Below, one piece after another: positions 6,205-12,075 of a DNA stretch of 13,962 nt. Origin of the DNA: an uncultured Olsenella sp. (GTDB lineage Bacteria; Actinomycetota; Coriobacteriia; Coriobacteriales; Atopobiaceae); NCBI GenBank assembly GCA_959598545.1, contig CAUGFC010000043.1, positions 1-13,962 on the forward strand, in the 5' to 3' direction. A model generated the notes under the pieces. The model had not been told where the DNA came from and did not search any database. It saw nothing but the letters and a program-made list of their open reading frames with translations. Each line of letters begins with the position of its first letter. Position 1 is the first letter of the stretch. Both the position numbers and the translations under genes were made by a program.

Positions 6205-7416
6205 CTACCCGCGGGCGGCGTCCTCGGGCGTGATCGTCATGGACTGGAAGCGATGCGCCATGTAGGCGTCGTCGTAGTGCTCGGCGTAGAACTCCTCGAC
6301 CGGCGAGCTGGGTGCCAGGCCGCTCTCGCGCTGGTACCAGCACTCCAGCGACTGCAGCGTCATGACGCCGTTCACGAGCATGAGCACGGCGCAGAGCGTG
6401 GTGAACGAGTAGCGCGCCTGCCAGGGGATGAGGTTGATGAGCTTCAAGAGCCACGGCAGGCAGACCTTGATCCACACAAAGCCGAGTGCGCCCCACATGC
6501 ACATGAAGAGCGTGGACGTGCGGCCTTGGAAGAGCGCGGCGATTGGGTCCGGGAAGAGCCCGAAGATCGTGGAGCCCGAGTAGTCCCAGGCCACGGCGCC
6601 AAAGCCGACCTGCATGAACCAGGAGACCGCCGCCTCGAAGAGGCCGCCGATCACGGCGGAGACCAGGAAGATGACCACGGGGTTCGCGCGATAGAAGCGG
6701 TTGAGCGCCACGGTCATGAGCACGGCGCCAAAGCCGTAGATCGGCGAGAAGGGCCCGTAGAGCATGCCGGCGCGGTCCTGGTAGACGCCCGGGTCCACGA
6801 CGACCATGTGATAGACGGTCTCGATGATCAGGCCCAGCACGCAGCAGACCACGAAGACCCAGAACAGGTTGAAGAAGTCGAGCTCGATGAAGCCGCGGTC
6901 GCCCTTGGCGCGGCCGAGCGTGCCGGCCTCGGCGGCCTCCTCGGTCTCCATGTCGCGCAGCTTGCGCTGGAGCTGGCGCTCCGTGATCAGCGTGGGGTCG
7001 ATGGTGGCGGAGATGACGAGAAGGACGAGCAGTCGCACCCCGTCGTAGACGAGATTGTCGCCGAAGCCGTTGAGCATGATCTCCAGGATCAGGTTGACGA
7101 TGCCCACGGCGAGCAGGGCATAGGCGATCTGCGCCACGTGGCGGCGGCGGTTTTTGAGCACGAGCACGCCAAAGGCGACGTAGCCGACCGACGCCACGAA
7201 CATGACCACGAGCTGGATCACGACGAGCGTCATCGTGAGCGTGACATCGTGACGCTCGCGGAAGAGCTCGGCGCCGTACTGGGCCAGCGGGATGGCGATG
7301 AGGGCGAGAAGGACGAGCACGGCCGCGGCCGTGACCAGGCAGTAGACGCCGTAGACCTTGAGAAGGACGGAGATCTTGCGGCTCTCGGCGGACGCGGGCG
7401 CTTCGTGGCTGCTCAT
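6205..7416 (-). CDS. CmpB-type multi-pass membrane protein (putative ABC-transporter type IV permease family)
   Basis: 403 residues. ATG 7416 (minus strand) has GAAGGAG 7 nt upstream; an ATG 33 nt further upstream lacks one. Hydrophobic segments lie at about 22-45, 63-87, 96-115, 124-138, 184-203, 222-238, 246-268, 303-322 and 335-353. The C-terminal half carries the signature of the CmpB family (PF06541): YGPFSPIYGFGAVLMT at 220-235 and GLFEAAVSWFMQVGFGAVAWDYS at 258-280. The family is annotated as a putative ABC permease, but no ATP-binding subunit is adjacent here and the substrate is unknown. It is convergent with lgt and divergent from the regulator at 7550. Two exact copies of the recurrent motif (7015-7026, 7303-7314) code for Val-Leu-Leu in membrane segments. 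Family fairly sure; function unknown. Confidence 0.85.
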   Translation of the reverse strand: MSSHEAPASAESRKISVLLKVYGVYCLVTAAAVLVLLALIAIPLAQYGAELFRERHDVTLTMTLVVIQLVVMFVASVGYVAFGVLVLKNRRRHVAQIAYALLAVGIVNLILEIMLNGFGDNLVYDGVRLLVLLVISATIDPTLITERQLQRKLRDMETEEAAEAGTLGRAKGDRGFIELDFFNLFWVFVVCCVLGLIIETVYHMVVVDPGVYQDRAGMLYGPFSPIYGFGAVLMTVALNRFYRANPVVIFLVSAVIGGLFEAAVSWFMQVGFGAVAWDYSGSTIFGLFPDPIAALFQGRTSTLFMCMWGALGFVWIKVCLPWLLKLINLIPWQARYSFTTLCAVLMLVNGVMTLQSLECWYQRESGLAPSSPVEEFYAEHYDDAYMAHRFQSMTITPEDAARG

Positions 7417-7491
7417 GGGGCTCCTTCGGGGCGGGTGCATTGGCACCATCGTACCCAGTTCTTCTCGCTTCCAACGGGAAGACGCGGACTG

Positions 7492-7520
7492 TTGACATTA
7501 CAGAATGTGTAACGTACCAT
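7492..7520 (+). promoter_or_regulatory. Promoter of the ArsR-like regulator gene
   Basis: Perfect -35 TTGACA (7492-7497), a 17-nt spacer and TACCAT (7515-7520) as -10. Transcription would start near 7527, leaving a leader of about 23 nt with GGGAGG before ATG 7550. This is the best promoter visible in the window. Confidence 0.6.
7498..7512. promoter_or_regulatory. Candidate operator TTACA-N5-TGTAA
   Basis: Inverted repeat TTACA (7498-7502) / TGTAA (7508-7512) inside the -35/-10 spacer. A repressor bound here would block RNA polymerase. The adjacent winged-helix regulator is the obvious candidate, so autoregulation of the regulator and MFS unit is inferred. Confidence 0.45.
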
Positions 7521-7549
7521 AGCGTGCAACGAGAGGAGAGGGAGGTCCC

Positions 7550-8119
7550 ATGGCCAAGCGAGCCCTGGACATCACGACGCGCAAGCAGTTGGACGTCTAC
7601 ATGAACCCGCAGCGGCAGCGTCTGCTGCACGAGATGCAGATTCTCGCGCAGCCGGCCACGTGCAAGCAGCTGGCCGACGTCATGGGCATCTCCGCCTCGT
7701 CGGTCACGCACCACATGAGGAAGCTGGAGTCGCTGGGCCTGGTGGAGGTGGACCACACCGAGGTCGTCCGCGGCATCACCGCGCGCTACTGGCGAGCCGT
7801 GCCCACGGACGTCTCGCTTCGCGCCAACGAGGGAGGGGACCTCCAGGAAGAGAAGATGCTTCTCGTGGACTACCTCAACCAGCAGGTCCTTGCGGGGCTG
7901 CATGCCTACACGGCGTCGGACGCGGTCGCGCGCGAAGAGGAGCTGGGCCTTGCCCACGGCGACCTGCGCAGCGGCGTGATGTACCTCACCGAGGACGAGG
8001 CTCGCGCATTCCAGCGCATGGTGAGCGAGTTTGTCGAGAAGCACGACCAGCCGCAGGAGGGTGCGGTGCCCTGGGAGTTCAGCGTGACCTGCTACCCGCA
8101 CCGGAGCTTCCCGGCGTAG
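7550..8119 (+). CDS. ArsR-like winged-helix transcriptional regulator
   Basis: 189 residues. ATG 7550 has GGGAGG (7540-7545) upstream. A winged helix-turn-helix occupies about 15-85, with NPQRQRLLHEMQ, then CKQLADVMGISASSVTHHMRKLESLGLVEV (38-67) as the turn and recognition helix, and RGITARYWRAVP as the wing. The C-terminal 100 residues (LLVDYLNQQVLAGLHAY..., LTEDEARAFQRMVSEFVEKH) are probably for dimerisation or sensing and resemble nothing I can name. There are too few cysteines for a classical metal-sensing ArsR, so the ligand is unknown. The MFS gene follows after 69 nt and is probably co-transcribed and controlled by this protein. A TTACA-N5-TGTAA dyad lies within its own promoter. DNA-binding role fairly sure; signal unknown. 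Confidence 0.88.
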   Translation: MAKRALDITTRKQLDVYMNPQRQRLLHEMQILAQPATCKQLADVMGISASSVTHHMRKLESLGLVEVDHTEVVRGITARYWRAVPTDVSLRANEGGDLQEEKMLLVDYLNQQVLAGLHAYTASDAVAREEELGLAHGDLRSGVMYLTEDEARAFQRMVSEFVEKHDQPQEGAVPWEFSVTCYPHRSFPA

Positions 8120-8188
8120 GCGCTCGCCGCCCGCACGACCATCCGCACAACCCAACTCGTAGAAGGCCCGACAGGGGAGGGGTTCGTC

Positions 8189-9412
8189 ATGGAGAAGAAC
8201 CGCGTTCTGCCCGTCTCGCACGCGCTCGTGTTCCTGCTGATCCATCTGGGGACGGGCCTTGCGGCGCCCGTGCTCTCGCTCATGCTGCTGGCCCGCGGGG
8301 CCACGCTGGTGACGCTGCCTTTCGTGGTGGGCGTGACGACCGTGGTCACGTGTCTCTGCGAGGTGCCGAGCGGCATCGCTGCGGACGTGCTGGGGCGACG
8401 GCGGGTCTTCGCGCTCTCGATGGCGCTGCAGGTGGCGGCCTACGTGGTGTTGCTTGCGACCCCGAGCCTCGCCGTGGTGGCGGTCTCGGGCGTGCTGCGT
8501 GGCCTTGCCCTCGCGGCGCGAACGGGGACACTCGAGGCGGTCGAGCTGGACCGCGTGGTGGCGGAGCACGAGGAGGCCACGGAGCGCCTCTCTGCGCTCG
8601 ACGCGCTCAACGGGCGGCTCGCGCTGCTGGAGTCCGCGGGCGTGGGCGCGGGTGCCGTCGCCGGCGGCGTGCTGGCGACGCTCGACCCCAGCTACGTGCT
8701 GCTCATTGCGTGCATCATCGCGTCCGGGGCGGCTGCGCTTGCGGGTGGCATGGCGCTCTTCCCGCCGGATGCGCGCTCGGATGTCTCGGTGCGCGAGCGC
8801 CTGCGCTCCACCCTCGCCGACATGCTCGCGACGCTCGTCCGGCCGGGCGATATCCGCCTGGTGCTCGCGGCCTCCGCCTCGGCTGGCGTGGTGATGGTCG
8901 CCGTGGAGACGTACTGGCAGCTCGCGTTCGAGGGCCTCGTGGGCCCGGGCGGCACGTGGTTGCTCGGCTTCGTCAACTGCGCGGGTATGGCCGCGGCGGC
9001 GCTCGGCAGCGCGGCGGCGATGCGCTGGGGGAGCGCGGCGCCAGGCGCGCACGGGCGGCGCGGGCTCTACCTGGCGCTGCAGGGGGCGGCGATCGTCTGC
9101 CTCGCGCTCTTCTCGGCCGCGGGGAGCGTGCCCGTGTTCGTGGCCGTCTACGTGGCGCTCTACCTCGCGCTCGGCGCGCGCAGCGTGGTCGAGCAGACCG
9201 TGCTCCACAACGCCGTCCCCTCGCGCGAGCGCTCCGGCATGGCGTCCGTGCAGTCGATCGCTCTGCGCGCCGGCGGCCTTGCGGGCTCGACGGCGAGCGG
9301 GCCGGCCGTGGCGGCCCTCACGCTCGCCGGAGCGTGGCCCGTCCTCGCGGCGCTCGCGTTTGTGCTCGCTGCGCTCGGCGTCCGCCCCCGTCCCCGCACC
9401 TCCCATCTATAG
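8189..9412 (+). CDS. MFS transporter
   Basis: 407 residues with about 12 predicted membrane segments, the typical size for the major facilitator superfamily. ATG 8189 has GGGGAGGGG (8174-8182) upstream. MFS motif A appears as GIAADVLGRRRVF at 62-74 in the loop between the second and third segments, after CEVPSG. A long polar loop (about 120-142) is rich in Glu and Arg. The substrate is not evident; drug or metabolite efflux under the upstream regulator is the usual meaning of such a pair. The C-terminus is odd: the last codons and the stop (ACC TCC CAT CTA TAG) lie in an inverted copy of the 21-nt repeat found downstream, so the end of the protein may have been reset by that element. Confidence 0.9.
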   Translation: MEKNRVLPVSHALVFLLIHLGTGLAAPVLSLMLLARGATLVTLPFVVGVTTVVTCLCEVPSGIAADVLGRRRVFALSMALQVAAYVVLLATPSLAVVAVSGVLRGLALAARTGTLEAVELDRVVAEHEEATERLSALDALNGRLALLESAGVGAGAVAGGVLATLDPSYVLLIACIIASGAAALAGGMALFPPDARSDVSVRERLRSTLADMLATLVRPGDIRLVLAASASAGVVMVAVETYWQLAFEGLVGPGGTWLLGFVNCAGMAAAALGSAAAMRWGSAAPGAHGRRGLYLALQGAAIVCLALFSAAGSVPVFVAVYVALYLALGARSVVEQTVLHNAVPSRERSGMASVQSIALRAGGLAGSTASGPAVAALTLAGAWPVLAALAFVLAALGVRPRPRTSHL

Positions 9413-9422
9413 GGTATGTACA
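9401..9422 (-). repeat. Inverted copy of the 21-nt repeat overlapping the MFS stop
   Basis: Reads TCCCATCT, then ATAGGGTATGTACA. Its last 12 bases (AGGGTATGTACA, 9411-9422) are the exact reverse complement of TGTACATACCCT, which opens the tandem units at 9506 and 9527. The CCCATCT part also matches, with a one-base length difference. It includes the MFS stop codon. Confidence 0.7.
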
Positions 9423-9505
9423 AGATTAAAAATCTGATGCTCTTCTCGTCAACGCGCTGACCTGCGGTTACACGATTGCATGGTACCGTATTAATTCTGC
9501 AATAG

Positions 9506-9588
9506 TGTACATACCCTGAGATGGGGTGTACATACCCTGAGATGGGGTGCACATGACCTGAGATGGGGCGCACATACCCTGGGCGGGG
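9506..9588 (+). repeat. Four tandem 21-nt repeats
   Basis: Units 9506-9526 and 9527-9547 are identical (TGTACATACCCTGAG plus ATGGGG). Unit 9548-9568 differs at a few positions (TGCACATGACCTGAG...). Unit 9569-9588 is 20 nt and more diverged (CGCACATACCCTGGGCGGGG). There are no spacers. A period of 21 nt is two helical turns, which suits repeated binding of one protein on one face of the DNA. Between this array and the inverted copy is a visibly AT-richer 83-nt stretch (9423-9505), with ATTGCA/TGCAAT arms at 9475-9480 and 9498-9503. The convergent gap holds no gene I can support. Confidence 0.85.
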
Positions 9589-9599
9589 GAGCGCCCTCT

Positions 9600-9611
9600 G
9601 GCGAGAAGGAC
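9600..9611 (+). repeat. Intergenic copy of the 12-nt motif GGCGAGAAGGAC
   Basis: Exact copy, 9 nt beyond the stop of the minus-strand gene at 9621 and 11 nt after the last 21-nt repeat. Not coding. Confidence 0.7.
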
Positions 9612-9620
9612 CTGGTCCCG

Positions 9621-10673
9621 CTAGTCAGCCGGCTCGACCTGAACCCAGATGTACGCCTCGGAGTACTCGTCCCACTCGTCCTGCGGGTCGGTCAGGAAGT
9701 TGCACCCTACTTCGGCGCCGTCGACGAGTGCCGTCTCGCCGACGTCGTAGCGGTCGAGGGAGATGCCCTCGTACGGCGAGCCCGCGAGGAAGGCCTCCCG
9801 GAACTCCGGGAACAGCTCGTGCGCGGTGACGAGCCCGGGGACGAGGGCGGGCACGTCCGCCGCGGCGAGGGCGTCGTGCAGGAGCGCCGGGTCCTTCTCG
9901 GCCTGCGCGAGGTTCTCCTCCTGGCTCAGCGCGGGGTCGACGGCAAGGGTGTACTCGGTCTCTATGACCTGCCCGTCGTTGTCGATGTCGACGCGGATGC
10001 TGCTGCCGGTCTCCTCGCCGTCCTCGTCCACGACGTCGCCGGTCACGTAGTAGCTGACCTTATCGTGCTCCTTGGTGGGGTCGATGCAGAACGGGTCCAG
10101 TCCGGCGTCCGCAAAGGAGGCCTCGAGCGCGCGGGTGGTCTGGGCAGCGGTCTCCATCTCCTGCCGCATGGTCTGGGCGCGGCTTACGTAGTGCGGCACG
10201 TACACGGCGGCGAGAAGGACGAGCGCGACCGCGAGCGCGCGGCGGAGGAAGCGCCGGTGGTCGGGCAGCGAGATGCCGAGCGGCTCGGCGATCTCCCAGG
10301 CCGCTCGCAGGAGGCCGCTCCTGTCCTCCCGCGCGGTGAAGGGCGCCTCGAGCTTCTCGCGGGAGGGGTTCTCACGCTGCGCCGCCTCTGCCTTGGCGGC
10401 GACGGAGTCCCACGTCTTCTTGTTGAGGTCGCAGCGCGAGGCGAGCATGGCGTAGCTGGTCGCGACCGTGAACACGATCACGATGGCGATTGCGGTGAAG
10501 AGCCCGACGAGGTACAGCCCGGTGTTGTGGAAGACGAGGTCGTCGAGCATGCTGAGGAAGAGGAACTCGCCCATGACGACGAGGATGCAGGTGAGGCCGC
10601 GCTGCGGGAGCGGGCCCATGACGTAGTACCAGCGGATGAGCAGCCGCTCCCAGCCTGTGACGCCTGCGTTCAT
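9621..10673 (-). CDS. Unrecognised membrane protein with a large acidic C-terminal domain
   Basis: 350 residues; I do not recognise the family. The start is ATG 10673 on the minus strand with GGGAGGG about 7 nt upstream; the frame extends upstream without a better signal. Two hydrophobic segments lie at about 27-45 and 52-74. A charged stretch with possible helix (82-140: KKTWDSVAAKAEAAQRENPSREKLEAP) follows, then a third membrane segment at about 143-160 and a roughly 190-residue acidic domain (VDIDNDGQVIETEYTLAVDP, PQDEWDEYSEAYIWVQVEPAD). With three crossings, the first loop and the C-terminal domain would be on opposite sides of the membrane from the N-terminus and the middle charged stretch respectively. 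No catalytic motif is visible. It appears monocistronic. A recurrent-motif copy codes for VLLA in the third segment (10209-10220). Confidence 0.85.
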   Translation of the reverse strand: MNAGVTGWERLLIRWYYVMGPLPQRGLTCILVVMGEFLFLSMLDDLVFHNTGLYLVGLFTAIAIVIVFTVATSYAMLASRCDLNKKTWDSVAAKAEAAQRENPSREKLEAPFTAREDRSGLLRAAWEIAEPLGISLPDHRRFLRRALAVALVLLAAVYVPHYVSRAQTMRQEMETAAQTTRALEASFADAGLDPFCIDPTKEHDKVSYYVTGDVVDEDGEETGSSIRVDIDNDGQVIETEYTLAVDPALSQEENLAQAEKDPALLHDALAAADVPALVPGLVTAHELFPEFREAFLAGSPYEGISLDRYDVGETALVDGAEVGCNFLTDPQDEWDEYSEAYIWVQVEPAD

Positions 10674-10703
10674 AGGGCCCTCCCCTGTGCATAGGTTGGA
10701 CAG

Positions 10704-10709
10704 AGTATA
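10704..10709 (-). promoter_or_regulatory. Possible -10 box for the gene at 9621-10673
   Basis: Minus strand TATACT, 30 nt upstream of the ATG, in a local AT-richer stretch. No convincing -35 is seen. On the plus strand, TTGCCC (10758-10763), 17 nt and TCTAAC (10781-10786) is a weak candidate promoter for the gene at 10953. Confidence 0.25.
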
Positions 10710-10880
10710 TCCCCTGACGCAATGCAGAGGATTCTGAAAGTTATTCATGGTTAACAGTTGCCCTGAAATAGTTTACTTTGTCTAACAGATAGAGGCTGAC
10801 GTGAGGGGCGACGACTCGTGATGATTGACAGGCGGCTCATCGGCATCGTGCCGGGGAGCATGAGATACGTGGGTGGAGCG

Positions 10881-10911
10881 GATCCAAAAGGGGACAGACC
10901 CCTTTTGGATC
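10881..10911. repeat. 31-bp palindrome with GGGACAG core
   Basis: GATCCAAAAGGGG (10881-10893), centre ACAGA, CCCCTTTTGGATC (10899-10911). Arms are perfect. It shares the AAAGGGGACAG core with the 70-bp element at 4076 and, allowing one base, the element at 12049. It lies in the 279-nt gap before the HMA-domain gene, where I see no coding sequence. Confidence 0.85.
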
Positions 10912-10919
10912 ACTTGGCG

Positions 10920-10931
10920 GACGAGAAGGAC
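10920..10931 (+). repeat. Intergenic copy of the recurrent motif (GACGAGAAGGAC)
   Basis: Core CGAGAAGGAC exact; the second base of the 12-mer differs. It lies 21 nt upstream of the ATG at 10953 and is separate from the gene's ribosome binding site TAGGAGG (10941-10947). Confidence 0.6.
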
Positions 10932-10952
10932 GCGAGCTTGTAGGAGGTTGCC

Positions 10953-11308
10953 ATGATCAACGTCATTATCGTCCTGGCCGTGGTGGCGGTCGTCCTTCTC
11001 GCCGTCCGTCGATACCTGCGGACGCTCCGTCAGGGCGGCTGCGGGTGCGGGTGCTCCGGCGGGGGAGAGTCCCACGTCGCCCGTCCGACGGTCGCCGACA
11101 CCAACGAGGCGCACTACCCCTATACGGCTGAGCTCACCGTCGAGGGGATGCGCTGCGAGCATTGCCTCGCGGCTGTGGAGACCGCGCTCGACGGCATCGG
11201 CGGCGTGTGGGCGCGTGCGAGCATGTGCGCGTGCTCTCGAAGGACCCGATCGACCATGCGGCGCTGGTCGCGGCCGTCGAGGCGGCGGGCTATCGCGTGG
11301 CGGGGTAG
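10953..11308 (+). pseudogene. FeoB-associated Cys-rich membrane segment joined to HMA domain, frameshifted
   Basis: ATG 10953 follows TAGGAGG by 5 nt. Residues 1-20 are a membrane segment. GGCGCGCSGGG (28-38) gives the Cys-rich tail typical of FeoB-associated small membrane proteins. TVEGMRCEHCLAAVETALDGIGGV (62-85) is the start of a heavy-metal-associated domain with the CxxC pair Cys68/Cys71, which binds Cu(I) or a similar ion. Just after GGV the frame goes wrong. The rest of the domain, EHVRVLSKDPIDHAALVAAVEAAGYRVAG, is read in the -1 frame from 11219 to the TAG at 11306-11308. The original frame instead continues as Arg-rich nonsense through the terminator and into the opposite gene. One missing base between about 11200 and 11221 would explain the change of frame; a larger loss or a sequencing error is also possible. 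The role would be metal chaperoning near the membrane. Whether the gene works is unclear. Confidence 0.8.
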
Positions 11309-11336
11309 GGGCGGCCGGCTGGCCGCGCGCATGAGG

Positions 11337-11372
11337 AAGGGTCGCTCGCGACACCCCGCGGGCGGCCCTTTT
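11337..11372 (+). terminator. Rho-independent terminator after the HMA-domain gene
   Basis: A 14-bp stem (11337-11350 with 11357-11370, two G-U pairs) and the loop ACACCC, with the stem running into TTTT (11369-11372). It lies 28 nt after the stop at 11308 and supports a gene end there, not the longer out-of-frame reading. The minus-strand gene ends at 11390, and the hairpin may also serve it, though its T-run there is poor. Confidence 0.8.
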
Positions 11373-11389
11373 GCGTTTGCGACGGGCCC

Positions 11390-12031
11390 TCAGGCCGCTG
11401 CGGCCGCCGAGAAGAGCAGCATCGCCGTGAACATGACGGTGAATACCAGGTTGCTCCACCCGCCAAAGAGGACACAGCGCGCCGGCTGCGGCACGCGCAT
11501 CCACACGAGACCGAGAAGCGACGTGACCAGCGGCGTGAGAACGACAAACCATGTGGGAAAGACCGTCTGTCCCAGCACTATGGCAACGCCGAGAACAACA
11601 AAGCCCAGGTACATGGGAACGGTGGCAAACCTCATGACAAACATGATGTTGCCCGCGACCTCGTCATACAGTTCTTCTCGCCCTGCCTTGGCGACGACGG
11701 AGAGGTAGACGTACTGAGCGTGATAGGCGCCGCCGCAGATGAGGGCAAAGGCGAGCAGTGCCGCGGCCAGCCAGACGAGACAGTCCATCTCGCCGCGCCC
11801 CATGAGTGCAAGCCCTGCAAACCCGAGCACGTACAGGAACGCGGCGACCGGTCCGAGCGCCCCTCCAAGCCGCACGCGGTCGGCGGGCACGTCGCGCATG
11901 ATGCGCATATACGGCCTGAGCGTCCCGTCCATGTCGTAGGCGCCGGGCGTGAAGTAGAGCAGCATGTCCCCGGCAAACATGAGGAGCGACCCCAGGAGCC
12001 CCAGGGCGAGAAGTACGAGCGTCAACGGCAT
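11390..12031 (-). CDS. Small multi-pass membrane protein, resembles DUF6796 family
   Basis: 213 residues. ATG 12031 on the minus strand is preceded by GGGAGG at 5-6 nt. Hydrophobic segments lie at about 3-27, 57-77, 84-103, 132-156, 158-177 and 192-212. The run LLGSLLMFAGDMLLYFTPG (12-30), RVRLGGALGPVAAFLYVLG (52-70) and GGAYHAQYVYL (100-110) resembles proteins grouped as DUF6796, from memory. Function unknown. It follows the ABC exporter gene after 40 nt on the same strand, with a palindrome in the gap, so it could be part of the same operon. Gly-Arg-Glu-Glu at 117-120 is coded GGG CGA GAA GAA inside a near copy of the recurrent motif, codons unusual for this GC level. Confidence 0.8.
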   Translation of the reverse strand: MPLTLVLLALGLLGSLLMFAGDMLLYFTPGAYDMDGTLRPYMRIMRDVPADRVRLGGALGPVAAFLYVLGFAGLALMGRGEMDCLVWLAAALLAFALICGGAYHAQYVYLSVVAKAGREELYDEVAGNIMFVMRFATVPMYLGFVVLGVAIVLGQTVFPTWFVVLTPLVTSLLGLVWMRVPQPARCVLFGGWSNLVFTVMFTAMLLFSAAAAA

Positions 12032-12048
12032 GGCGCCTCCCATCCAAC

Positions 12049-12075
12049 GTGACAAAGGGACTGTCCCTTTGTCAC
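12049..12075. repeat. 27-bp palindrome supplying the stop codon of the ABC gene
   Basis: GTGACAAAGGGA (12049-12060), centre CTG, TCCCTTTGTCAC (12064-12075), perfect arms. The ABC gene's TGA is 12074-12072, inside the right arm. Core GGGACAG on the minus strand is shared with the palindromes at 4076 and 10881. It is not followed by a T-run in either direction. Confidence 0.85.

Noticed and set aside
6152..9406. Very long minus-strand open frame (over 1000 codons)
   Set aside because: It runs antisense to the regulator and MFS genes and out of frame with the CmpB-like gene. Its composition is Arg/His/Gly-rich low-complexity sequence, typical of a shadow frame in GC-rich DNA.
9160..9573. Minus-strand open frame with a seven-residue repeat (PISGYVH) from the 21-nt array
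   Set aside because: The peptide repeat is only the translation of the DNA repeat, and most of the frame is antisense to the MFS gene.
9506..9588. CRISPR array
   Set aside because: The 21-nt units are contiguous with no spacers, and no cas gene is present.
11195..11222. Programmed -1 frameshift as in some copper ATPase genes
   Set aside because: No slippery heptamer of the X XXY YYZ type is seen at the junction, and a short zero-frame product is not bounded by a nearby stop.
10782..11552. Minus-strand open frame opposite the HMA-domain gene
   Set aside because: Low-complexity Arg/Pro/His sequence, no start signals, overlaps real genes on both sides.
11219..11708. Continuation of the HMA-domain gene in its original frame, giving a 251-residue protein
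   Set aside because: After the domain break it is Arg/Ser-rich, crosses a strong terminator and runs antisense into the DUF6796-like gene, while the true domain end is visible in the -1 frame.
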